From contig JAVDOI010000006.1 of assembly GCA_032191485.1 (NCBI GenBank), positions 28,547,516 to 28,611,515 of the forward strand: 64,000 nt of DNA. The letters run 5' to 3'. The translations under genes were made by a program, and so were the position numbers. A model generated the notes under the pieces. It was not told the DNA's origin. It ran no database searches and saw only the letters and a program-made list of their open reading frames with translations. Below are positions 1-10,381 of the stretch, piece by piece; position 1 is the first letter of the stretch, and each line of letters starts with the position of its first letter. This stretch comes from Leptoclinus maculatus. Lineage: Eukaryota; Chordata; Actinopteri; Perciformes; Stichaeidae.

Positions 1-350
1 AACAACAAAACAAACTGTTGCAAATTAGGAAAATGTGACGTTAAGGATGCACATGATGCAGATTGTAACACATACACAGACAAATGACTTGAAGCGGTGA
101 AAACACAGCAGCATATATATTCATGCAAATAAATCAAGAAAATAAATCATTTTTCATTCAGTCTCAAAGCAACTTCGTGATCAGAGCAATAATTCAGTAC
201 TGACTTACTCGTATTTATAAGTCACTTTAGATTAAAGCGTCAGCTGAATAAATGTAATGTAACTTTCTGTTCACTGATATGGACACAGTTCAGTGAGAGT
301 AGTGAGGATCCAAACACAGCACTACTTCTCATGTCTCTGCCTCTTTCTTC

Positions 351-352
<2 letters not shown>
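1..352. other. gene-free AT-rich stretch
   Basis: No coding frame, RNA gene or recognised repeat was seen; it leads into the CA microsatellite. Confidence 0.5.

Positions 353-408
<56 letters not shown>
353..408. repeat. (CA)n microsatellite
   Basis: About 28 uninterrupted CA dinucleotides. The short His/Thr and Val/Cys open frames across it are artefacts of the repeat. Confidence 0.98.
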
Positions 409-410
<2 letters not shown>

Positions 411-883
411 CAGAGGCTCCATTCATTAGGCCTGTCTACCTGTGGTTCACAGCGGTGTGTGATGCCAGACGTTCTCTGTGGGTTAGGATCTATTTGTAGC
501 CTGGTGGAGGTGGAGGTGGTCTCCACAGGCTAATTACTCCATTTAGTGTTAAGGTGTGCTGCAGTTCAGGTAGAGCCAAGTAATTATGTCGACAAAAACA
601 AAGGCCGCACCGGCTACAGTTAGACCAAGTTAAAAAACAATAACAGCTCTTAAAAGTTTCCCCTGTCGACGTTCAACGGAGAGGCCTGGGACATCATCAC
701 GCAAATATAGAGAACAACATGAAACCAACAGTGCTTAAGTAATAGGAAGATAAATACAGAATGTAGGTACACTAGGGTTTGAAATAGGTTCCCATACTGG
801 TTTTTACTAACCCTATGAGAGACTTCCATCTCAGAACAATAGTTTTTCCACAAATTTCTATAAATTATACAGAAATCATAACT
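409..883. other. gene-free flank of the hAT element
   Basis: No gene or repeat recognised. This is the pre-insertion flank: joining it to the sequence after 3807 would restore a single CCCTATAG site. Confidence 0.5.
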
Positions 884-891
884 CCCTATAG
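884..891. other. left target-site duplication of hAT element
   Basis: CCCTATAG, repeated exactly at 3800-3807 just outside the other end. Eight bases is the duplication length characteristic of hAT transposition. Confidence 0.93.
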
Positions 892-1289
892 CACATGTGT
901 CAAACTCAAGGCCCGCGGGCCGAATCCGGCCCGCCACGTCATTTTATGTGGCCCGCGAAGGCATATCTCCACCAGAAAAAAAAAAAAAAAAAAAATTAAT
1001 AAAAAAAAAAAAAAAAAAATATTTATATTTTTATTATCAAGTCTAACTTTTAATTTGTTTTTTTTGCTGCTGAAATGGGCTTCCATATAAAGGCATATGA
1101 TTGTCTTAAAATTAAACTCTATGCTGCTTCATCGTGTACGCTACAGTGACCATAAACTACATCTCCCACAATGCATGTTGAGTTTTTGACCCGCGAAATG
1201 ACGGACTGCGGCCGCTAGTAGCGTCAGCGTTAACTAAATCAGTTTTCCAACGAATTACTGAGTTGAAAATGTTTGAAAAATAATCCAAC

Positions 1290-3107
1290 ATGTCAAAGAA
1301 GAGGAAAATTGATACAGAGGGAAGGACATTTAATGAAAGATGGGAAAGCGAGTATATGTTTGTTCTTCAAGGAGAGAAACCGGTATGTATTCTATGCAAT
1401 GAAGCCGTGTCAGTGATAAAAGAATACAATTTACGTCGGCATTTCGAGACCAAACACGGAGCCAAGTATGCTAAATTTAGCCTCCAGGAAAAACGTGAAC
1501 TTGTCCAAAAATTAAAAGGCAGACTCCAATCACAGCAGAACATTTTCACAAAAGCTACAGCCAAAAATGATGCCGCTGTGAAAGCTAGCTTTATTGTGGC
1601 TGAAGAAATCGCACGAGCTTCCAAGTCCTTTTCAGAGGGTGCATTTTTGAAGGAGTGTATGCTCAAGGTCTGTGAGCAGGTGAGCCCCGACCAGGTACAG
1701 GCTTTTCAAAATGTCAGTTTGTCAAGGAACACAATCGCAGACCGAGTTAAGGAACTAGCAGGCAATCTGACAGAACAGCTAGCCGAGGAGTCGAGCAGTT
1801 ACGTGGCTTTTTCATTAGCCGTTGATGAAAGTACAGACAACACGGACACAGCGCAACTGGCCATTTTTGTAAGAGGCGTGAAGGCAGACTTGACTGTCAG
1901 TGAGGAGCTCTTGGATGTAGTTGCCCTCCATGGAACGACGACGGGGAGGGACATTAGTGATGCAGTGGAGAGGTCCGTGAGTAAAACTGAATTACCCTGG
2001 GAAAAGTTGGTGGGGCTAACTACCGATGGCGCGCCTGCAATGTGTGGACAAAAAACAGGCTTGGTTGGACTAGTGAAGGAGAAAATGCAAAAAAGTAACT
2101 GCCACACACCTCTGATAACGTATCATTGCATTATCCACCAAGAAGCTCTGTGTGGAAAGGTTCTGGAACATAATATAATGACCACGGTCACGAAAACAGT
2201 GAACTTCATTCGAGCGCGTGGCCTGAATCACCGCCAGTTCCAGCTGTTTTTGAAGGAGTTGGGCTCGGAGCATGGAGATGTGCCGTACCATACAGAAGTA
2301 AGGTGGCTGAGTAGGAACGTGGTCCTCAAACGATTTTTTGAGCTTAGGGAAGACATTGCTGTTTTCATGCAAAGTAAAGGAAAACCCTTGCCTGAACTGT
2401 CAGATCCAAACTGGCTGTGTGATTTTGCTATGTTGTGTGACATAACGGAGCATCTTGCCCAACTGAATCAGAGGCTGCAGGGACGCAAACAAGTCATCAC
2501 GAAGATGTCCGACATGATCACAGCTTTCCAGCGTAAACTGCAGCTATGGAAGTCCCAACTGGAACAGGACAATCTTGCACACTTTCCTGTCTGCCAGGAA
2601 ATCTCAGCCTCAGTTCCTGGTGCTTTTTCATGTGATCGATTGGCTACCAAAGTGAACCGGTTAATGACTGAATTTGATCGGCGCTTCTCTGACTTCAGAA
2701 CACAGCGCATTGACTTTGCCATCTTTGCAAATCCTTTCACCGCCGACGTCGACAGTGCGCCCCATCTCCTTCAGATGGAGTTAATAGAGCTTCAGAGCGA
2801 TAGTGACCTGAGAGCAAAGTTCCAGGATGCTGCGATTGAGGATTTTTACCGTCTCCTGCCTCCTGCTTTGATGCCACAGCTCCGACTTCAAGCTGCCCGT
2901 GTTCTGTCCATGTTTGGGAGCACCTATCTGTGCGAACAGATGTTTTCAATAATGAATTTAAACAAGACAAAGCACAGATCGCGCATCACCGACGACAACC
3001 TCCACGCTGTTTTACGGATTGCTACAGCACAAGACCTAAAGCCAGACATTGACCGACTGACCACGGGAAAACGGTGTCAGACATCCGGCCAGAAAACAAA
3101 TGGGTAA
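1290..3107 (+). CDS. hAT transposase with N-terminal zinc finger (GTF2IRD2/ZBED-like family)
   Basis: The 605-residue protein would bind the element's ends and catalyse cut-and-paste transposition in the nucleus. A CxxC...HxxxxH finger (C33, C36, H51, H56) follows a basic start, KKRK, that may act as a nuclear signal. The RNase-H-like core shows the expected acidic positions: D179 in AVDES and D246 in TTDGAPAMCG. These are followed by C280-x2-H283 and an RW motif at 338-339. The C-terminal hAT dimerisation region runs from about 520 to 585, with the likely catalytic E549 in YLCEQMFS. The start has A at -3 and is the first ATG of the frame. The stop overlaps a donor-like word, GGGTAAGC, with an acceptor-like TTTTCAG at 3219-3225; splicing there would only change the last residues to NGT. 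The protein resembles transposon-derived vertebrate proteins such as GTF2IRD2, but the transposon ends around it argue for a mobile-element gene rather than a domesticated one. Confidence 0.92.
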   Translation: MSKKRKIDTEGRTFNERWESEYMFVLQGEKPVCILCNEAVSVIKEYNLRRHFETKHGAKYAKFSLQEKRELVQKLKGRLQSQQNIFTKATAKNDAAVKASFIVAEEIARASKSFSEGAFLKECMLKVCEQVSPDQVQAFQNVSLSRNTIADRVKELAGNLTEQLAEESSSYVAFSLAVDESTDNTDTAQLAIFVRGVKADLTVSEELLDVVALHGTTTGRDISDAVERSVSKTELPWEKLVGLTTDGAPAMCGQKTGLVGLVKEKMQKSNCHTPLITYHCIIHQEALCGKVLEHNIMTTVTKTVNFIRARGLNHRQFQLFLKELGSEHGDVPYHTEVRWLSRNVVLKRFFELREDIAVFMQSKGKPLPELSDPNWLCDFAMLCDITEHLAQLNQRLQGRKQVITKMSDMITAFQRKLQLWKSQLEQDNLAHFPVCQEISASVPGAFSCDRLATKVNRLMTEFDRRFSDFRTQRIDFAIFANPFTADVDSAPHLLQMELIELQSDSDLRAKFQDAAIEDFYRLLPPALMPQLRLQAARVLSMFGSTYLCEQMFSIMNLNKTKHRSRITDDNLHAVLRIATAQDLKPDIDRLTTGKRCQTSGQKTNG

Positions 3108-3529
3108 GCATTTTTAAAAACCTGAATTGTATTAAATATATAATACAATTCATTTCAACCAAGAATAAGTACAGTGTAATATGTGTGAAATGTAATGGCT
3201 GTGTTTTGTTTGTTGTTGTTTTCAGAACATGATCAATAGATGAGGATGGTGTGTGATATGGTGTCCTGGGTGAGGAAGTATTTACTTGGTGTGTTCAAGG
3301 CCATGCAGCATCACCTCATCAACCTCACCCGAAACTTGAACAATATAATTGTGAACTGAGACATATCTGACTGTTATTTTGTTATGTTGAGTTGTTAAAT
3401 ATACTACTTTGTATGTATAGCAATGTATTCAGTGTGTTTAGGTGTATGTGTTCATACAGCCAAATGTTTACTGTAATCAAAAGCATCTCTTATTCGTTGG
3501 TTGTATGCCCTCTACAAGGCTGTCTGTAC

Positions 3530-3567
3530 ACTTTTACATCTGTCACAAATGTGACAGATGTAAAAGT
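3530..3567. repeat. perfect inverted repeat in the 3' region of the hAT element
   Basis: Two 18-bp arms (ACTTTTACATCTGTCACA and its exact complement) are separated by AA. In RNA this would fold into a long perfect hairpin between the transposase stop and the right end. Confidence 0.95.
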
Positions 3568-3799
3568 TTGATCTTTGATTTGTTATAATAACAGAGAAAT
3601 GTGCATATCATTTTACATTTATATAAATGCATTTACAATATGTTTATACTTCAATAAACAATAATCAAATGCAGAGAGAGTTGTTTAACAATATGTTCGG
3701 GAGTAGTTACATTTATACAGTCTTACAGTTACATCCGGCCCTTTGAGGGCGACCATGATGCTGATGTGGCCCGGGGTGAAAATGAGTTTGACACCCCTG

Positions 3800-3807
3800 C
3801 CCTATAG
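3800..3807. other. right target-site duplication of hAT element
   Basis: CCCTATAG, identical to 884-891. Confidence 0.93.
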
Positions 3808-4073
3808 GATCATCTCATCCCCAGTATGAAACGTAATACAGCTGGTGTGTACAGTCACGGTCACAGGTGAACTGATGGGAGCGAATGCAACGTGACTGAT
3901 ATTTTAATAAACAAGATGAAATAATCCAGAGAACAAACAGCAGTTATAGTTTACTGGGCTCCTTCTGCCCCAGTTTAATACTCTCTATCCATCATAGACC
4001 ATGGTAATCAACGGGTGTGCTGGGGTTAATCCAACGTACTAAATTAAAAGATGCTCACCCATCTTACCCTCCC

Positions 4074-4108
<35 letters not shown>

Positions 4109-4560
4109 CCCCTCTGAATCGTAAACAAAGCACAGTAATGCTGGCGGTGGCGTCTCCACGTCCGCTCAGGTTCAACAGCCTCGCCTCAGTCATTCGTAGC
4201 AGGTAGCAGGGCGTGAAGTATTATCTAGGAGTTATCCTCACTGGTAAACTCAGGAACATGGGTAGTGGGAAAGACAGCAAGGAGGGTCTTTCTGCATCCA
4301 TCTGAAAGAGATGTATCTCCTGTTCTTCTTCAACAGTTGTTCCTTCGCTTCAGATTCACGTATTGTTAAAAGCCGGTGTGGATTTACAAGCTCAGAAACA
4401 TTGGAGAAGGCCACACGAGTCGAAGCCAAACACAAACAACAATTTACTTTTCAATGTGACCGCCAACTCAATCAAAGCCGAACCTCGATGAGGTAGGAGC
4501 CCTCGCAAAGATTCAACAAGCTTTGTAATCAAACTTTAATTTGTCTTTCATGTCAGCTCA
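3808..4560. other. gene-free stretch with a short (CA)n tract
   Basis: No gene recognised. A CA microsatellite of about 32 bp lies at 4074-4105. Short open frames on both strands near 4250-4496 have no recognisable motif. Confidence 0.5.
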
Positions 4561-4599
4561 GAAAGTAATAATCGCAGCCCATTTCTGTCTAGTCAGTGA

Positions 4600-4860
4600 T
4601 AGATATACATAAATGCATGAATATATTTTTTGATCTAAAGCAAAGGCTTCTATTTACTGCCACATATTATGCAAATGTAAATCCAAATGGTCATTAAAAC
4701 AGCAGCGCGGGCCCGTGCTCACTGCGCTGCCACATTGTGCCGACGGCGCTTTCATGTCTAATCAAAGAGGAAAAAGCCAAGTTGCTATCAGTGATATCAA
4801 AGGCCTCTTCTGAAACACAATATCATCTTATATCTATCCCAATTATGGGACTCTTTTTCT
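4600..4860. promoter_or_regulatory. candidate conserved non-coding element
   Basis: Non-repetitive sequence with dense factor-like words: ATGCAAAT (octamer, about 4670), CTAATCAAAG (TCF/LEF-like, about 4758) and AGTGATATCAAAG (about 4790). No coding frame. The call rests on composition and motif density only; conservation was not tested. Confidence 0.3.
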
Positions 4861-5189
4861 TCCATAATAAAAACAACTGGGAGCTCACTTGAAAGAAAAA
4901 GAGAAATTGTCCAGGCTGTTAGTTGGAGTGTGTGTGATGCAGAGGAACATCAGCACACCGATGGACACAGTGAGATCCTTCAGATCCCAAATCTAGAGAG
5001 AGATTCTGAGACGGGCTTGGTGTTTCATACCCAAGTTTCAGTAGTGATACAAGATTATACTTTTTTCAACACCATACTAACAAACTGAGAAAAGGCAAAG
5101 GTGTCACATTTCCTAACACATGCTGAAGAATAAACCATAGCTGTGGGACCAGGAACAAACAACAACGAGATGCACGGCTATCAATACTG

Positions 5190-5260
5190 GTGCAACGGAT
5201 CATAAAGGTCACGGTTCGGATTGTATCACGGATTTGAGTCACAGATCACAGATCGGATCA
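5190..5260 (+). repeat. left end of an old hAT-like dispersed repeat
   Basis: GGTGCAACGGATCA followed by CACGGTTCGGATTG and repeated GATCACAGATC words resembles the terminal part of a common fish non-autonomous element. A related inverted word, GGTCCGTTACAC, occurs at 8677-8688. The flanking duplication is not recognisable, so the assignment is tentative. Confidence 0.4.
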
Positions 5261-5456
5261 CAAAAACAAATATTAACAGTCAGTGTAAACCATCAACAAT
5301 TTTATTCAGCCAATTCAAATGATTAGGAAATAAAATAATGTATTTTTACTGATTGATCAAATCTTGTCATCAGTAGTTTAAATTATGTATTATAAGCAGC
5401 AAAGAGTATTAGGATGTTAAATAGGTCATCTTCCATCAATCTTACAACTATTTATT

Positions 5457-5525
5457 CAAGTTTCTCACCAAAAATACATTTTAGAAGGTTATATTTGAAC
5501 ACATCATGGTCACATTATGGTAACG
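5457..5525 (+). repeat. left half of a dispersed repeat split by LINE insertions
   Basis: TTTCTCACCAAAAA...TTTGAACACATCATG is repeated with divergence at 33618-33668 (plus) and 50796-50842 (minus). In those copies a CTTCAACA...TTCACAATGTAACAT block follows within about 100-200 bp. Here that block is found only at about 8449-8485. Confidence 0.6.
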
Positions 5526-5534
5526 TCCTGAACC

Positions 5535-7350
5535 ATATATGACCAGATTGGTGCACTGTGACCAGACGGGCTTTATTAAGTCACGATTGTCTTCTGATAA
5601 TATGCGCCGTCTGCTGCACATTATTCATGCTGTGAAAGATATCGCGTGGATGCTGAAATGGCTTCTAATAGGGTTAAATGGGATTAGTTGTGGGGAGTAT
5701 TGGGAAGATTTGGATTGGGGACAAACTTTATTAAATTGATTCAGCTACTTTATAAAAATCCTACGGCTATGATTGTTACTAATGGGATTGCTTCTTCCGA
5801 TTCCACATTACACGTTCCTGTGATCAAGGCGGCCCCTTTAGCCCCTCTTTGTTTGCTCTGTCACTTGAACCACAGACTCTAAGAGAACACCCATCTATTC
5901 ATCCAATCATTTTCAATGACACCAGTCATGTCATTTCTTTATATGCTGACGATACTATATTATATGTTGACATGTTAACCACCTTTGCAGATTTCAGTTC
6001 CTTGTCAGGTTATAAAATAAATTGGACCAAATCAGCTCTTTTACCATTAAATCAACATTTGATACAGAGGTCCCTACCTTCTGATATTCCCTTTGTTAAA
6101 CATTGTGAATACCTTGGAATTTAAACTTTCAATTCCCTTAATACAATCATCTCAAAAAATGATATGGGCATTTATAAATACATTGAATCTGACCATAACA
6201 GATGGACTCACAGTTCAAAAGCGCTACAGACTCGGGTTTCAATTGTGAAGATAGATATTTTACCGAAGGTCAATTCTTTGGCATCTATGTTATCTCTATC
6301 TCCACCGTCTGATTATTGGAATAAACTTCACTCCTTCATTTCGAAGTTCATATGGGGCGGGAAACAACCACGGGTTAAAATGTCCACATTATTACAAAGG
6401 CATGAATCTAAAGGTGGTCATTTTAGTGCCACATTTTAAATACTATTTCTGGTCTTTTGTTTTGAGCCCACTTTCAATCTGCTTGAATCCAGATGCATCA
6501 GTATCCTGGAAACCAATTGAAGAAAATCTTGCCTCCCCACGCAGGTTAGAGGACCTAGTTTACTCTAATATCCCGCTCAAACAATCTAAACTCTGCCTTG
6601 GCCCAATTATATCATTTGTATTATCAACATGGCACATCGCTGAAAAGGAGACCAAAACTAATCTCAAATGGCATCTCGATACCCCAATTTTTAATAACTG
6701 TCTATTACTTACTGGTGGGGTCCCATTTTCATCAACAACATGGCCAAGCAAACTAAGATCATCACTCAAAGCATAAGGGGTACCATGGGATGATCCTTTG
6801 GGATCACATTACCTACATTCTATCTTGAATACACAAGACTAAACTAAGGGATTAGTATCAAAGCTGTACTCCTTCTTTTCTGTATCCTCTTACAAACCTC
6901 TGTATATTGAACGAGTCTGGACTAAAGACCTCGAACACTTGACGGAGAACGTGTCATTGGACTGGGATTTCATTTGGAAAACCATAACTGAAACCTCTAA
7001 AAATCATCAGCAGATCACCGAACTTACCTCACACCGAGGAAAAGTTTGTTAATGAAGGTAACTCCATCACCAATATGTACTCTTTGTACAGAAGGACTTA
7101 CTGGCTCCTTTATGCATATGTTTTGGTTTTGTAAAGATGTAACTCCTTTTTGGAAAATGGTATGCTCCTTTTTGACAAATGTTCTGAACTATGTAGTTCC
7201 ATGCATTCCGACTGTACTGCTCCTAAATGACTTGTCTCTGCTAAAACTATCACAGCAACAAAAACGCACCTTACTAACCGGCCTAACAGCCGCAAAAAAA
7301 ATGCTGGCATTGCGATGGAGTCCTCCACATACTCTCACAAAATGTCAGTG
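5535..7350 (+). pseudogene. decayed L1-type LINE ORF2 (reverse transcriptase and C-terminal region)
   Basis: Successive frames match an L1-like ORF2 in order. HCDQTGFIKSRLSSDN starts near 5560, and a DAEMASNRVKWD block (altered form of the first catalytic Asp motif) ends in a stop near 5683. LYKNPTAMIVTNG follows. The polymerase motif YADD is at 5942-5953, then SGYKINWTKS, EYLGI, and a C-terminal CTLC...HMFWFC metal-binding-like region at about 7076-7132. Stops and frameshifts separate the blocks (changes near 5683, 5850, 6122, 6436 and 6774), so no enzyme is made. The endonuclease domain and 5' part are missing, as is usual for 5'-truncated LINEs. The 3' end is also missing, and the sequence gives way to another LINE tail at about 7400. 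Confidence 0.85.
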
Positions 7351-7404
7351 GTTAGCTAGCTAGTACATTTTATTATATTTATTTACTATTATTTGTATGT
7401 GTAT

Positions 7405-7961
7405 GTATGTATCTGCCCCCCCTCACCATACTCAACAACACTGTGTCCGCTGTGGAGACCTTCACGTTTCTGGGATCCACAATCTCCCAGGACCTGAAGT
7501 GGGCCCCCAACATCAACACTATCAGGAAAAAGGCCCAGCAGAGGTTGAACTTCCTGCGCCAGCTTAGGAAGTTCAACCTGCCTCAGGAGCTGCTGATCCT
7601 GTTCTACTCCACCATCATCCAGTCTGTTCTCTGCTCCTCTATCACTGTGTGGTTTGGATCGGCCACTAAACAGGACAGAAACAGACTGCAACGGATTGTC
7701 AGGTCTGCAGAGAGGATCATTGGTTCCAGCCTGTCCTCCATCCTGGACTTGTTCACCTCCAGAGTCAGGAAACGGGCTGAAAGATCACTGCAGACCCTTC
7801 ACACCCTGGACACAAGCTGTTCAAGTCCTCCCCTCTGGTCGGAGCTACAGAGCTCTGTACGCCAAAACCACCAGACACAGGAACAGCTTCTTTCTGCTGG
7901 CCATCACTCTCATGAACAATTAATAATATTGCACTACTACCTCTGTTTGCACTATTGTATC

Positions 7962-8004
<43 letters not shown>

Positions 8005-8223
8005 CACTTTTATTTGGGGATATATTCATACTTATATTGTATATAGCTGTTAAATGTTTGCACCTATATCTGTTCTACTTTTTTGCTGCCCTTTTTTATT
8101 CTTATATATTTTTCCTTGTTAATTGTAAAATAGTGTATTGTATGTACATTGAGAGCGGAGTGGAAACCGGAGACAAATTCCATGTATGCGCACGCATACA
8201 TGGCCAATAAAGCCGATTCTGAT
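7405..8223 (+). pseudogene. 3' end of a Rex1/L2-type LINE (C-terminal reverse transcriptase region plus 3' tail)
   Basis: An open stretch from 7407 encodes VETFTFLGSTISQDLKW, then KKAQQRLNFLRQLRKF and LILFYSTIIQSVLCSSITVW, and is continuous to about 7820. This is the segment downstream of the reverse transcriptase palm in jockey-superfamily LINEs, often mislabelled as alkB-homologue N-terminus in automatic annotation. A frameshift near 7830 moves the end (HRNSFFLLAITLMNN) into another frame. The non-coding tail holds an AT microsatellite (7962-8006). It also holds a 10-bp-arm hairpin, CATGTATGCG / CGCATACATG, at 8181-8202, directly before AATAAA at 8206. Such 3' hairpins are thought to be recognised by the LINE reverse transcriptase. 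The catalytic domains are absent. Confidence 0.85.
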
Positions 8224-8700
8224 GTGCATATATATATATATATGTGTGTGTGCATGTGTGTATTCATTGTAACTGTGTGTATTCATTGTAACTTATGGTT
8301 GATTTTTAATGCATATCTTAAAAACGTTGAATTTACCTTTGCCCAATACTCATTTTCACCTGAATGCATCACAATGCAGCTCTATGGAACCTCTGTCTGT
8401 ACTTTAGCCGTTCGCGTTGCTGCTACCGTTACTACCTCTGCTCTTGTCAACTTCAACATGGATTTGCAGTTCACAATGTAACATCATCAAAGATTGGCAA
8501 CTAGAAAGCATAAATACTGATGTCCTGATAGAATATTTTTCTACTAAAAATCGGGCGATAACAATCGGCAGTCAAATTGTATTTCATACTATGATGGTTA
8601 AACTGTGTAATTAATCAGCGGTTCACATGCGTGACGGACTGCGAGGGGGGATTCATACGGATAACAGATCGATAATGGTCCGTTACACAACTAGCTTTCA
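8224..8700. repeat. right half of the split dispersed repeat and gene-free sequence
   Basis: A TG/TA microsatellite (8227-8262) overlaps a tandem duplication of the 19-bp word TGTGTGTATTCATTGTAAC. Then comes CTTCAACATGGATTTGCAGTTCACAATGTAACATCATC at about 8449-8485 (given as two adjoining words: CTTCAACATGGATTT and GCAGTTCACAATGTAAC), matching 33745-33790. It ends with GATCGATAATGGTCCGTTAC near 8668-8688, a candidate inverted end pairing with 5190-5260. Confidence 0.45.
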
Positions 8701-9689
8701 AGGTTTTTGTGTTCGCCGAATCAAGATGAACAAAACAGAAAATGAAAACGGCAAGTGGTGTCCATCAAGCAATCCTGTTGGACAGATACAAGATATCAAG
8801 AACACGACCTTTCATCTGGAGTATAGACTGTTGGTGTAGTGACAGAGCCATTTCTCTTTTGTGTCTAAATACTGACTTCTGCTAGCCAGGGTTTTATAGC
8901 AAAGGTGATCCACTTTGCCTGAAACAAAGAGCACCTCTACTAACATCAGGCACTATTTCACACAGCAAATGGAATGTATTCAATGAGCGTTGTGTTTAGG
9001 CCATCAACTCCAAACTAAAAGACTACATTTGTCACGGTGAAGAAAAGACACTTGTTCTGCTGTATTTGTTAATTCCAGTCCTTGTCTCTGCCCACTCCCT
9101 CTGCTGACCTGAGGAGACTAGGTGAAGACCGCCATGTGTGTCTTCAAAAACACATGAAGTCACCAGCTGCTTCTCTTCCACTGACAGCCTGGACAACTTC
9201 GTTACTTTTAGGACAGAAGGGCAACTGACTCATGAAAACTGGCTGAAGTGTCCACAGTGGTGGGCGGTGAGTGTTTGGCATCCAAATTCTACAGAAAAGT
9301 ATGTTCCTAACCTCCTTCCACGCTTGTTCCGTTTGACCAAATTTGGATTTTCTATCTCCAGTAAGATAACAGTGAGCAGTGGACCAACACTCCAGGATTG
9401 AAAGCATCGTTACATCACAAACAGCCAGGGTTTTCTATTGTCCATGTTCTAAACTGTCTGTACAGCCTGTAGAGAAGAGATGTTCACTGGACTAGTAACA
9501 AACACTATGGTCTCCAATCTCTAATTAAATACACATTGTAGAGAGCCTCTGCAATGACTTCAGCACATCCTGGTCCCCGAAACATTATGTTTGATACAAC
9601 TAAAACTCATTGTCAATTACATTTCAAGGCAAATGTATTTTCTACTGGATTGGTCAACATGAACTAACGTCAAATCATCCTTTGAGCCA
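8701..9689. other. gene-free stretch
   Basis: No gene or repeat recognised. Two overlapping open frames of 87 codons on opposite strands (9138-9407) show no motif and are probably chance. Confidence 0.45.
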
Positions 9690-9760
9690 ACACACAATGT
9701 CTTACTAAACCTAACCAAGTAGATTTCGTGAATAAACCTTACTAAGTAGTTTTACATATT
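9690..9760 (-). repeat. copy of a common fish dispersed repeat (CTTGGTTAGGTTTAG type)
   Basis: CTAAACCTAACCAAGTAGAT is the complement of the CTTGGTTA(A/G)G word found also at about 26200 and 33400. It is a short degraded copy. Confidence 0.45.
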
Positions 9761-10380
9761 GGCAGCTTGGGGGCAAAAGTGTAGTCTTCCTGTGACCTGT
9801 ATAGCTGTCAGATCTGTGGCATTACAAACTGCTAGAGGGAGAAGCACAGGAGGGAGGCAATGATGGGGGAGCAACACCTTGCACCGGCACTCTGCAGCTC
9901 TAAACTGAGGCTTAAGGAAAAAGCAAACACAGGGAAGCAATGATTACATATCTGAGATGTATTTCCATTATTTGGATATCCCGGTTGATTTCTGTATTGA
10001 CATATCCTTGAGTGTTGTGAAATGTCGGCCTAAATATTCCTGCGTGTTCTCGCATTAAAAAGCCGAGCTGTGAACCATTTAATGTCATCTAACAGCCGGG
10101 GATTCCTTTCTGTCACACAACTGTCCTGATGAAATCTCTATGACTGAAAATGTTTCTATATTGTTGCATACTTGCATTGAACACAGGTGTGCAGAGACTT
10201 CCTTTCACCATATTTAATATTTCTGGTGTTCGTGCACGTGTGTTCCCAGCAGTGTTGGGACTTCGCCGTGTGGTTGGAACAAAGGGAGCAGGTATGTTGG
10301 GTCTACAGGGTAGTCAACAGCCTGATTTGAGTTAAGTCTTACCTGCGTGTGACTTTACATCCAAACTCAACACTGGGTCT
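9761..10380. other. gene-free stretch
   Basis: No gene recognised. The section 9960-10140 is non-repetitive and could be regulatory, but nothing specific supports that. Confidence 0.4.
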
Positions 10381-10381
10381 C

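Larger units (their letters stand above)
892..3799 (+). mobile_element. complete hAT-superfamily DNA transposon
   Basis: The 2,908-bp element starts CACATGTGTCAAACTCA and ends with TGAGTTTGACACCCCTG. The two ends are inverted repeats, with three mismatches near the outermost bases and a perfect core, TGTCAAACTCA. Next to each end are GC-rich subterminal words containing GGCCC. An exact 8-bp duplication flanks the element. One open frame, without a stop, encodes the transposase at 1290-3107. A-rich tracts lie at 977-1019 upstream of the gene. The element looks young, because ends, duplication and frame are all intact, but whether it still moves cannot be told from sequence. The end sequence resembles that of hAT elements of the Charlie type, from recalled consensus. 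Confidence 0.93.

Noticed and set aside
1290..3107. Transposase gene as a domesticated host gene
   Set aside because: Intact inverted ends and an exact 8-bp duplication enclose it, which fits a mobile copy better than a host gene.
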